Shown here: piece after piece, positions 49,305 through 57,672 of the stretch | Layout: the number at the start of each line of letters is the position of its first letter | How positions within the stretch are numbered: the first letter of the stretch is position 1 | Assembly (NCBI GenBank): GCA_964527265.1 | Contig: CAZGOM010000008.1 | Span: 1-64,000, forward strand | From: CAZGOM01 sp964527265 | Lineage (GTDB): Bacteria > Planctomycetota > Phycisphaerae > Phycisphaerales > Phycisphaeraceae | Reading direction: 5' to 3' | Length of the DNA: 64,000 bases | Notes under the pieces: generated by a model | The model's input: only the letters and a program-made list of their open reading frames with translations | The model's database searches: none | Told to the model about the DNA's origin: nothing | Position numbers and translations under genes: made by a program

Positions 49305-51551
49305 ATGCAAGTACGAGCAGACATCAACGTGACAGGAATGACCTGCGCGGCATGCGCCAATCGCGTGGAAAGGGCCCTGGGCCAGACGCCGGGAGTCGCG
49401 AGCGCAGGGGTGAACTTTGCGACCAAGAAAGCAACGGTGGTGTTTGATCCGGCGGTGACGGGAAAGGATGCATTGTTTGAAGCCGTGCGGGATGCAGGAT
49501 ATGACGTGGAGGCGCAGCCTGAGAGTGCGGAGGATCAGGAAGGGCTGACACGCGAAGAGCGAGAAGCACGGGGGATTTTGCTGCGGGTGATTGTGGGTGG
49601 TGTGTTGTGCGTGCCGGTGCTGATCATTGCGATGTCGCACGGGACGATTCCCGGGTTGCATGGGTGGTGGACGCTTTGGCTGCAACTGGCGCTGACGACG
49701 CCGGTGATGTTCTGGGTAGGTGCGCGTTTTTTTGTGTCGGCGTTTAAGGGATTGAAGCATTTTTCCGCGAATATGGACACGCTGGTGGCCCTGGGAACGG
49801 GTGCGGCGTATCTGTATTCCGTGGGCGCACTGTTGTGGCCCTCGGCTTTTGTGGTGCCTGGGGGGCATGGGCATGGGGGTGGAGAGTTGATGCCGGAGGT
49901 TTATTTTGAAGCGGCGGGGGTGGTGATCGTGCTGGTGTTGCTGGGTAAATATCTGGAAGCGCGGGCGACGGCAGGGACGACGGAGGCGGTGCGGAAACTG
50001 GCGGGGTTGTCGGCGAAATCGGCGACGGTGGAGCGGGAGGGGGCGACGGTGCAGGTGCCGGTGGGTGATGTGAAGCGGGGTGATGTGGTGGTGATTTATC
50101 CGGGTGAGCGGGTGCCGGTCGATGGGGTGGTGGTGTGGGGGGTATCACGGGTGGATGAGTCGATGCTGACGGGGGAGAGCCTGCCGGTGGAGAAGGGGGT
50201 GGGTGCGGAGGTGTATGGGGGGACGTTGAATTTTGATGGAAGCATGAAGACGCGCGCGACGAAGGTGGGGAAGGAGAGCGCGCTGGCGCAGATCATCAAG
50301 GCGGTGGAGGAGGCACAGGGAAGCAAGCCGAACATCGCACGGCTGGCGGATCGGGTGAGCGGGGTGTTTGTGCCGGTGATCCTGCTAATAGCGCTGGCAA
50401 CGCTTGGGGCGTGGCTGGTGTTTGGGCCGGAGGAGTTGAAAACGACATTGGCATTTACGGCGGCAGTGAGCGTGCTGGTGATCGCGTGCCCGTGCGCGCT
50501 GGGCCTGGCGACGCCGACGGCAGTGATGGTGGCGGTGGGCGCGGGGGCAAGGCAGGGCTTGCTGGTGCGGTCAGGCAGCGCGCTGGAGACGGGGAGCAAG
50601 GTGACGGATGTGGTGCTGGACAAGACGGGGACGATTACGGAAGGAAAGCCGCGGTTGGTTGGAACGTTTCTGGCCGGAGGATTCAGCGGGAGCATGAGTG
50701 AGGATGAGCTTCTTCGGCTTGCGGCATCAGTGGAGAAGGGGAGTGAACACCCGCTGGGCAAGGCGATTGTGCGGGCCGCGGCAGAGCGGAAGATCGTATT
50801 AAGCGAGCCGCAGGATTTTTTGTCCACCGCGGGGGAAGGGGTGAGCGCGCGCGTGGGCGGACATGTGGTGCGTATTTCCAAGCCCAAAGCAGAGAATGGG
50901 GTGCTGAGGCAGGCGGTGGCCCGTGCAGCGCACAGCGGGGCGACGCCAGTATGCGTTTGGGTAGATGAATTGCCGGCCGCAGTCCTGGCGCTGGCGGACG
51001 CCATGAAGGCGGATTCGGCGGAAGGAATCGCCCGGCTGAAGGCGTTGGGGTTGAATGTGACGATGCTGACGGGCGACAGCAAAGGTGTGGCGGAGGAGAT
51101 CGCACGGCATGCGGGTGTGGAGCATGTGGTGGCGGGCGTGACGCCGCAGGGGAAAGCGAAGTTTGTGCAGGAACTGCAGGCCCAGGGGCGCGTGGTGGCC
51201 ATGGTGGGCGATGGGGTGAACGACGCGCCCGCACTGACGCAGGCGGATATGGGGATCGCGCTGGGGACAGGGGCGGACGTGGGGGTATCAGCGGGCGACG
51301 TGACGCTGGCTTCGGGCAGCCTCCTGGGTGTGTCGCGGGTCATTAGGCTGTCACGCAGGACGATGCGGACGATCCGGCAGAATCTTTTCTGGGCGTTTAT
51401 CTACAACCTGATCGGCGTGCCGCTGGCGGCGGGTGTGATGTATGGCGTGACGGGGTGGATGCTGTCGCCGGTGTTCGCCAGTGCGGCGATGGCGTTGTCG
51501 AGCGTGTCGGTGGTGGTGAACAGCCTCAGACTGGGGCGGGCGAAGCTGTAA
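49305..51551 (+). CDS. copA: Cu(I)-exporting P1B-type ATPase
   Basis: 748 residues from ATG 49305, 2 bp after csoR. One N-terminal HMA domain (GMTCAACANRVE, Cys14/Cys17), eight predicted membrane helices, the Cu site CPC (about 395-397), phosphorylation motif DKTGT (Asp439), ATP-binding HPLGKAI and the GDGVNDAPAL hinge (about 635-644). ALGTGADVGVSAGDVTLASG and a C-terminal membrane pair complete a P1B-1 pump. It exports cytosolic Cu(I). Third gene of the copper operon. Confidence 0.96.
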   Translation: MQVRADINVTGMTCAACANRVERALGQTPGVASAGVNFATKKATVVFDPAVTGKDALFEAVRDAGYDVEAQPESAEDQEGLTREEREARGILLRVIVGGVLCVPVLIIAMSHGTIPGLHGWWTLWLQLALTTPVMFWVGARFFVSAFKGLKHFSANMDTLVALGTGAAYLYSVGALLWPSAFVVPGGHGHGGGELMPEVYFEAAGVVIVLVLLGKYLEARATAGTTEAVRKLAGLSAKSATVEREGATVQVPVGDVKRGDVVVIYPGERVPVDGVVVWGVSRVDESMLTGESLPVEKGVGAEVYGGTLNFDGSMKTRATKVGKESALAQIIKAVEEAQGSKPNIARLADRVSGVFVPVILLIALATLGAWLVFGPEELKTTLAFTAAVSVLVIACPCALGLATPTAVMVAVGAGARQGLLVRSGSALETGSKVTDVVLDKTGTITEGKPRLVGTFLAGGFSGSMSEDELLRLAASVEKGSEHPLGKAIVRAAAERKIVLSEPQDFLSTAGEGVSARVGGHVVRISKPKAENGVLRQAVARAAHSGATPVCVWVDELPAAVLALADAMKADSAEGIARLKALGLNVTMLTGDSKGVAEEIARHAGVEHVVAGVTPQGKAKFVQELQAQGRVVAMVGDGVNDAPALTQADMGIALGTGADVGVSAGDVTLASGSLLGVSRVIRLSRRTMRTIRQNLFWAFIYNLIGVPLAAGVMYGVTGWMLSPVFASAAMALSSVSVVVNSLRLGRAKL

Positions 51552-51554
51552 GCG

Positions 51555-53069
51555 CTATTCAATGCCGAAAGTGACGCCGGGCCAGTCGTCGGTGCGGAAG
51601 GGACCCAGAGGGAGTCCTGCGGCGTTGATGACGTTGCAGACGGGGTTTTGGGCCCAGGCGTAGCGGACGGCGACGGGGCGGGGGACATTGGGAGAAGTGA
51701 GCGTGATGGTGTTGCCGGAGAGGGAGGCGTTTGCCCATTGAAAGCCGCGATGGCCCTGAGTGAGGTCGCCGGGGCCGGCGGAGATGGCGAAGCCGGCGGG
51801 AGGAAGCTGGTCGGTGGTGAGGAGGTTACCTTGAGTGTGTTTGAAATGGAGGTGGATTTCCGCGCCGACGATTTCCATATGGTCCAGTTCCGGCGATTGG
51901 TGGGGGATGTCCTGGCCGTAGAGCTTTGCGCGGGCGTGGAGGGCCAGGCGATGGGCGAGGGGGGCCTTGTCGCGGGGGTGGATGTCGGTGGCGTCGCCGG
52001 TGTCAATGGCGACGGCCATGGCGGTCTGGGGGAGGCGCAGGGCCATGGCCTGGGCTTCGCGGAGTTCAGCCCAGGAATGCTCGCAGGGGAACTCACGGCG
52101 CGGGCCGAAGCGGGCTTCCTGGACGAAGTAGAAGGGGAGGTCGGGATTTGCCCAATGACGGCGCCAGTCGCTGACGAGGAGCTGGAACATGCGGCGGTAT
52201 TGGTAGGCGCGGTCGGGTGCGCCTGAGCCCTGATACCAGATGATGCCGCGTACGGGGGTGTGGGTGAGGGGCGCAATCATGGCGTGGAAACAGGCACCGG
52301 GCGCCCATTTATCGTTGGCAGAGATCAGGCGCGGCTGTGGGCCGGGGAGGCGACGGCCCTGGCGCTCGGCAAGGTCTGTTTCGGTATCCCACTGGGTGAA
52401 GGCCGCGGCATAGGTTTTTTGCGGATCAGGGAAGACGGTGAGGGATTGCTTGAAACGTTCAAAGACCGGTGTGAAGGAGGCGTCGGATTCAAGGGTGGTG
52501 CGGGCAAGCCATGTTTCGCAGGGGGTTGCGCCGACAGAGGCATTGATGAGGCCGATGGGAACGCCGGTGGATTGCTGGAGTTCCTGGCCGAACATGAAGC
52601 CGATGGCGGAGAAATGGGCGGCGGTGATGGGGGTGCTGAGCTCCCACTGGCCGCCCTGGAGGAAGCGGAGGGGCGCTGGGATGGTGTTGCGGGGGACGGT
52701 GAAGAGGCGGAGGTTGGGATTGTGTGTTTGAGGGGATTTGAGGATGGCATCGGCGGTATCGCAGTGCTTGAGGATCATTTCCATGTTGGACTGGCCGGAG
52801 CAGACCCAGACATCGCCGACGAGGATGTCGCGCAGGACGGTTTCCTGGCCGTTGATGACGAGCATCATATTGGCGGGGCCACCCGCGGAGAGGGGCGGGA
52901 GGGTGATGGTCCAGATGCCGTCGGGACCGGCGGTGGTTGAGAGTTTGTGGTCGAGGAAAGCGAGGGTGACCGTATCGCCGGGGGAGGCAGCGGCGGAAAT
53001 GGGGAGAGGGACGCCGCGCTGGAGGATGGCGTGGTGGGAGAGGAGTGGGTTGGAAGTGGCAGGGAGCAT
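51555..53069 (-). CDS. sialate O-acetylesterase (SASA family)
   Basis: 504 residues. The SGNH-type block I GQSNMEM (Ser nucleophile, near residue 95) sits in VWVCSGQSNMEMILKHCD; block II GVPIGLINASVGATPCETW and the GIIWYQGSGAPDRAYQYRRMFQLLVSDWR segment with catalytic Gly/Asn, and the late D-x-H pair (DIHPRDKAPLAHRLALHARA), complete the family pattern. It removes acetyl groups from sialic acid or other sugars. No clear signal peptide. Ends 4 bp from copA (convergent). Confidence 0.9.
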   Translation of the reverse strand: MLPATSNPLLSHHAILQRGVPLPISAAASPGDTVTLAFLDHKLSTTAGPDGIWTITLPPLSAGGPANMMLVINGQETVLRDILVGDVWVCSGQSNMEMILKHCDTADAILKSPQTHNPNLRLFTVPRNTIPAPLRFLQGGQWELSTPITAAHFSAIGFMFGQELQQSTGVPIGLINASVGATPCETWLARTTLESDASFTPVFERFKQSLTVFPDPQKTYAAAFTQWDTETDLAERQGRRLPGPQPRLISANDKWAPGACFHAMIAPLTHTPVRGIIWYQGSGAPDRAYQYRRMFQLLVSDWRRHWANPDLPFYFVQEARFGPRREFPCEHSWAELREAQAMALRLPQTAMAVAIDTGDATDIHPRDKAPLAHRLALHARAKLYGQDIPHQSPELDHMEIVGAEIHLHFKHTQGNLLTTDQLPPAGFAISAGPGDLTQGHRGFQWANASLSGNTITLTSPNVPRPVAVRYAWAQNPVCNVINAAGLPLGPFRTDDWPGVTFGIE

Positions 53070-53385
53070 TTATCGGGCCGATCTGGTGGGAAGGGAAAGC
53101 GGTACAGGTGTCGCTGGAGAAGCTTAGTTCAATAAGTCTGATCAGGGAAGAAGGTATATGGAAATGACGAGATGTGGAATGGGACGGGAATTATTGCCAA
53201 TGAAATTTGATGGGGCCGTGAGCGATGCCGACGGTGTTGGTGAGTTGATTGAGTTGGTCTTTGGGACCATTGGAGGGAAACCATGAATGGGCGGTGAAAT
53301 GAATGTCAAAATGGGAAGTGAAAAGGTACGCCCGCGGTGGCCGTGAATGCATGCTTGAGATGGGGAGGGGCTGGGAAAGAAGGAG
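53070..53385. other. 316-bp intergenic region with one unassigned short ORF
   Basis: Between the sialate esterase start and the adaptor stop. The only coding-like feature is a minus-strand ORF at 53191-53352. No repeat array or recognisable promoter. Confidence 0.4.
53191..53352 (-). CDS. possible 53-residue hypothetical protein
   Basis: ATG 53352 follows the HlyD-type adaptor stop by 33 bp in the same direction. The translation (contains FDIHFTAHSWFPSNGPKDQL and ends GPIKFHWQ) is unusually rich in His, Phe and Trp and has a plausible coding composition, but there is no family match I recognise. It could be a small operon gene, a gene remnant or chance. Confidence 0.3.
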   Translation of the reverse strand: MHSRPPRAYLFTSHFDIHFTAHSWFPSNGPKDQLNQLTNTVGIAHGPIKFHWQ

Positions 53386-54987
53386 TTAATCCTGAACTTC
53401 GCCGGGGAGGGGCTTGCGGATAAGGACGAGTTCGGTTTCCTGAAGGCCGTCTAAGATTTCGGCGTAGGTTTCACTGGTTTTGCCCAGCTTGATGACGCGC
53501 TTGCGGAGCTTGCCTTCGTGAGCCGAGTCCGGGACATAGACGAATTGTTTTTTGCCTTCAGTGAACACGGCCTGAATGGGGACGGCAATGGCGTCTTTAA
53601 CTATACCTGTGACGATTTCGCCGGTGCAGCGCATAGCGGGCTTGAGTTTGCCTTGGAGGCTTTCCTTGGGGAACTCGACCTTGACGGTGTATTCGCGCAG
53701 GTCGGGGTTCATCCAGCCGCCGTCCTCGGCCATGACACCGATCTGATAGACCTTGCCGGTCATGGGCTGGCGGCTGCGGGAGTCGAGCGTGACAGTGACG
53801 GGGTTTTCCGGCTGGATCTGGGAGATGACTGCCTCGTTGACGCGGAGGGTGGCGATCATCTGGGTGGTGTCGGGAAGGATAATGATGACTTCGTTCTGAC
53901 GGACCTGGCGCCCCTGAGCCATGGGCTGATTGCGGCGGTTGGCCCCGACGGAAGTGGAGTAGACAACCAGGCCGTTTTGCGTGGCGCGGATGGTGGTGCT
54001 GTCGAACTGCTCCTGAAGCTTGGCCATGCGGTCTTCGCGGTACTTTAAGCTGCGTTCCTTGGATTCAAGGTCGCTCTTGCAGCGGCGAAGCTCGCCGGCG
54101 TAACGGCGCTTGATGCGTTCCAGCTCGTTTCGGGCCTGGTCGACGTCGGAGTTGTATTTCTTCTCGTCGTTTTTGCGGGTGTACTCTTCGTAGATCTTGA
54201 TGGCGAGCTTGGCGGTGGCGAGGGCGTTGATGCCTTCGATTTCGGCGAGCTGGTCTTTTTCAAGGTCGGAGAGGCTGATGAACTTCTGGTTGTAGAGGTC
54301 CTGGCTGAGCTTCTGATCGCGGACGAAGCGGGTGAGATTGCGGTTGGCTTTTTCAAGGTCGAGCGCGAGGGTGCGCTTTTGCTGGAGATCGGTGCCGTTG
54401 CGCCACTTTTCAAGTTCGAGCTCGGCCATCTGGATCTTGAGTTCGCCGGTCTTGATGGCGGTTTCGGATTCGGCCTGACTGACGATCATCTGCTGTTCAG
54501 AGCCGATCTTGTCCTGGCGGGCGCGTTCGACGTTCTGGACTTCCAGTTCTATCTTTTCCTTGATCTCGTCAGTTGCGAGCTGAACCAGGACATCGCCGGT
54601 TTTGGCAAGGGTGCCCTCGGGGACGATGTCGATGATGGTGGTGACACCTTCGACGTTGGATTTGAGCTCTTCTTTTTTCTTGGAGTCCATTTCGCCGGAA
54701 GCGACGATGGAAAGATTAAAGTCGCGCTTGACCACGCGGAACCAGGTGGCTGTGTCGGCGGCGGAGGCTTTTTCGTTTTTGCCTGAGGGCTGGGTGGCGG
54801 CGCCATCGGTGACGGCCAGGAGGGTATTGCCCCCACCCAGGAAAGAGCCGAAGCGGTAGTAGTTAAAACCAGACCAACCCGCGGCAAGCAACAACCCGCC
54901 TGCAAAGGTCCACATTGCCATACGCGACAGAGAACGCCGTTTTTTTGCGGGGAGAGGGTTCACATCAACAGGTGAGGCCTGACTCAT
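53386..54987 (-). CDS. HlyD/MacA-type efflux adaptor (periplasmic membrane-fusion protein)
   Basis: 533 residues. A charged N-terminus and one membrane anchor (MAMWTFAGGLLLAAGWSGFNYY), a lipoyl-like hairpin half (VPEGTLAKTGDVLVQLATDEI), a very long coiled coil (about 150-330; QNVERARQDKIGSEQQMIVSQAESETAIKTGEL, NELERIKRRYAGELRRCKSDLESKERSLKYREDRMAKLQEQ), the second lipoyl half (STTIRATQNGLVVYSTSV) and beta-barrel and membrane-proximal domains. It bridges an inner-membrane pump to a TolC-type channel. The TolC partner is directly upstream (150 bp); no pump gene is in view. Confidence 0.9.
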   Translation of the reverse strand: MSQASPVDVNPLPAKKRRSLSRMAMWTFAGGLLLAAGWSGFNYYRFGSFLGGGNTLLAVTDGAATQPSGKNEKASAADTATWFRVVKRDFNLSIVASGEMDSKKKEELKSNVEGVTTIIDIVPEGTLAKTGDVLVQLATDEIKEKIELEVQNVERARQDKIGSEQQMIVSQAESETAIKTGELKIQMAELELEKWRNGTDLQQKRTLALDLEKANRNLTRFVRDQKLSQDLYNQKFISLSDLEKDQLAEIEGINALATAKLAIKIYEEYTRKNDEKKYNSDVDQARNELERIKRRYAGELRRCKSDLESKERSLKYREDRMAKLQEQFDSTTIRATQNGLVVYSTSVGANRRNQPMAQGRQVRQNEVIIILPDTTQMIATLRVNEAVISQIQPENPVTVTLDSRSRQPMTGKVYQIGVMAEDGGWMNPDLREYTVKVEFPKESLQGKLKPAMRCTGEIVTGIVKDAIAVPIQAVFTEGKKQFVYVPDSAHEGKLRKRVIKLGKTSETYAEILDGLQETELVLIRKPLPGEVQD

Positions 54988-55137
54988 TAGATTCTCAATA
55001 CCACTCGAATCAAGACGGTTTTAGATTGACTGAACATCTTAGCAAGGCTGAGGATGACAGTCAGCACTTTCCTGATGGAATTTCTCCAATGGGTTGGACG
55101 CACTGAGGTTAGACATGTTCCTGGAGAAGTGACGGGG

Positions 55138-57366
55138 CTATTGCGCGGCGGTGGGAGCGGTTTCGGGGGAGCGCTGGGTGGCGGCGTCGCCCTGGTCGGG
55201 CTTGAGCATGTCGACGGGGGTGGTGACGGCGATGAGCTTGGCGGGGGGCTCCCATGCGCCGTTGGCGTGGACGCGGAGCTGGTCGGTGTTCAGAAGATAG
55301 CCGAGGATGTTGACACGGAGGTCGCGGAGGGCGGCGTCGCGGCTGTTGCGGGCGGCGAGCAGGTCGTCCTGAGCGTCGATGAATTCGCGGGTGGTGAGGG
55401 TCTGGAGGCGGAGAATGACGCCGTCGAGACGGGTTTGGGAGATGCCGATGTTGCGGTTTTGGAGTTCGAGGGTCATGCGGGCGAGGTCGATGGAGCGGAC
55501 GGAGGTGCGGACGTCGACTTCTACGCGGTCCTTGGCGAGGGTGTGGCTGCGGACGGCGCGCTCATAGTTGATGAGGGAAGTGCGGTAGTTGATTTCCTCG
55601 ATCTTGCGGTCGAGGGGGGCACCGAAGGTGGCGCCAACGGTGTAGCTGCTGTAGCCGGGGTCGAAGTTGACGCCGGCGAGATCAAAATTGGGGTCGGTGC
55701 GGTAGGTGGTGTTGCCGGTGAGGTTGAGGTCGGGGAGGAGGCGGTTTTTGGAGACTTCAATGCCGCGGCGGGAGTCTTCAACCTGGTCGGAGGAGTTTTG
55801 GAGATCCAAGCGGAAGGCGAGTGCGGTTTTGATGGATTCGGCGACGTCTACCTCGGGACGGGGAATGACGATCTCGGTGGGCATGATCCGAATTTTTTCG
55901 GAGATGGGCATGCCGATGGTGAGCTTGAAACTGTCGACTGCTTTTGAGTAGGCTTCCAGGGCGATGATGAGGTTGTTCTTGGCGAAGAGAACGTTCTGCT
56001 CGGCGCGCTGAACTTCGAAGTAGGGCATTTTGCCGGCGTTTGCGAGGGCGGCGGAACGGCGCTGGAGCCATTCGACGTTGGCGAGGCGGCGGCGGATGTT
56101 TTCGATGGTGGACTGCTGGAGAACGAGGTTGTAATAGGTGGTGGCGATGCGGAGGAAGAATTCGCGGCGGTAGCGTTCAAAGGAACGGGTGCTGTAGACG
56201 AGGTTCCGCTCGGCCTGGATGAGGTCTTCGCGGGCGGACATGCCTGCGCCGCGCAGGAGGGGAATGGAGGCGTTTAGGACGAAGTTGGCGTTCTGGCTGA
56301 CGGCGCTTGTGGAGGAGCTGGATTGGTGCAGTTTATTGACGACGCCGACGAGGGCGGAGGCGGAAACGGAGCCGCCGTAGGGGAGGCGCTGGGTGACGCC
56401 GGTGGTGTTGACGAGGTTTAAGGCCTGGTCGTAATCGCCGGCTTCTGGGGTGCCGGTAAAAAGGGCGGAGGTGTCGTTAAAGAAGCGGGGGCCCCAGAGA
56501 TGGCGCTCACGCAGGAGGAGCAGCGTGGTGATGAAAAGGTCTTCCTTGCGGCTGCGGTATTCAGGGCTGTATTGAATGGCGTAGGCGAGAAGGTCGTTTA
56601 AGCGCATTTCGCGGCCGACGAGGAGGACGTTTTCCTGCTGGCTGGCGATGAGCATTTCGAGACGACTGCCGGTGTCGGAGGGTGAGCCGCGAGAGTCGTC
56701 GGGGCGTGTGGTGGTGTTGGTGAGGGAGGCGGATTTTTCATCGTCTTTGATGAAGGTGCCATTGCCGGTGCTTTCGACGGCCGCGCCTGCAGGTTGGGTG
56801 ACGGGGCCAGTGGACTGAGCGGCGGGCTGACTGGTGGCGGGCCAGACGATGGGCGGGGTGGTGGGAAGTTCGTTTTTGGGAACCGGTGGCACGGGGACGG
56901 GAGCGGTGTCGCTTGGGGAAGGAGGGGCGGGGGCCGCAGTTGCGCCGGTGGCTGTGCCGGGGGTGCCGCCCTGTGATTTTTTGCCCGTGTACGCGCCGGA
57001 AGGATCGTTGGCTCTTTCATCACCGGTGGGGACGACGGGCTGTGTTCCGGCGGGGATGGTGGCGGGGTTCTGGTCAAGAACCGTGTTACGCTCTGTGGCG
57101 GTGGTGACGGCGAGTTGATCTGCGCTTTTGTTCGCGGTCGCGGGCTGGGTGTTGTAGATGGATTGGCTGGGGCCGAGGATGGCGGAATCAGAGATGTAGG
57201 GGCGGATGTCAGGGGTGCGGTTGCCGTCTTTGCCGAGGGTGCGCTCGGCCTGCTCGTGGATGATCTGCTCGGCCTGGACGTCGAGGTTGCGCATGAGAGG
57301 GTCCTTCTCACAGGAGAGAAGGGCGGCCATGGTCAAAAGCAGGATCCCCAAACCAATACGTTGCAT
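55138..57366 (-). CDS. TolC-family outer-membrane efflux protein with long N-terminal disordered region
   Basis: 742 residues from ATG 57366. Signal with LLSC lipobox (LLLTMAALLSC), so possibly lipidated. Residues about 60-240 are low-complexity Pro/Thr/Ser (for example PVPVPPVPKNELPTTPP), much longer than in E. coli TolC. The two TolC repeats follow (LNDLLAYAIQYSPEYRSRKEDLFITTLLLLRERHLWGP; then FDLAGVNFDPGYSSYTVGATFGAPLDRKIEEINYRTSLINYERAVRSHTLAKDRVEVDVRTSVRSI) with the alpha-barrel/beta-barrel pattern. Pairs with the downstream adaptor. Confidence 0.9.
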   Translation of the reverse strand: MQRIGLGILLLTMAALLSCEKDPLMRNLDVQAEQIIHEQAERTLGKDGNRTPDIRPYISDSAILGPSQSIYNTQPATANKSADQLAVTTATERNTVLDQNPATIPAGTQPVVPTGDERANDPSGAYTGKKSQGGTPGTATGATAAPAPPSPSDTAPVPVPPVPKNELPTTPPIVWPATSQPAAQSTGPVTQPAGAAVESTGNGTFIKDDEKSASLTNTTTRPDDSRGSPSDTGSRLEMLIASQQENVLLVGREMRLNDLLAYAIQYSPEYRSRKEDLFITTLLLLRERHLWGPRFFNDTSALFTGTPEAGDYDQALNLVNTTGVTQRLPYGGSVSASALVGVVNKLHQSSSSTSAVSQNANFVLNASIPLLRGAGMSAREDLIQAERNLVYSTRSFERYRREFFLRIATTYYNLVLQQSTIENIRRRLANVEWLQRRSAALANAGKMPYFEVQRAEQNVLFAKNNLIIALEAYSKAVDSFKLTIGMPISEKIRIMPTEIVIPRPEVDVAESIKTALAFRLDLQNSSDQVEDSRRGIEVSKNRLLPDLNLTGNTTYRTDPNFDLAGVNFDPGYSSYTVGATFGAPLDRKIEEINYRTSLINYERAVRSHTLAKDRVEVDVRTSVRSIDLARMTLELQNRNIGISQTRLDGVILRLQTLTTREFIDAQDDLLAARNSRDAALRDLRVNILGYLLNTDQLRVHANGAWEPPAKLIAVTTPVDMLKPDQGDAATQRSPETAPTAAQ

Positions 57367-57672
57367 TGAAAACAAGCCATCCGTAGTGAAAACGAAAACA
57401 CGCGCAGAACCCCGACACCTCCGACCAAGGTGTCATTATAGGGGGCGGCAGACGTTAGACCTGTTTGGGATGCAAAAGTTCGCGTAAAGGGAAGTTATAG
57501 CCCAAATGGTAGTGTTAAATAAGTGAATGCAATAATTTGGATATAAATTTTACTTATAAGTACAAAATTGCCTTCGATCTAGTAAGGTAAACAAGAGAAT
57601 TCGCAAGACACGCATAGACTTCTAAACGCCTTGCTATGCGTTGCCTCAGAGCGTTTGTAAACGGAGACTCCC
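57367..57672. other. 306-bp AT-rich divergent region
   Basis: Between tolC (minus) and the GH35-like gene (plus). It contains the palindrome at 57545-57569 and probably both promoters; no gene seen. Base composition from 57490 to 57600 is far more AT-rich than the rest. Confidence 0.5.
57545..57569. promoter_or_regulatory. palindromic operator-like site
   Basis: Perfect 12-bp palindrome TACTTATAAGTA (57551-57562) with flanking AATTT/AAAATT arms offset by one base. Located about 105 bp before the GH35-like start. Confidence 0.45.
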
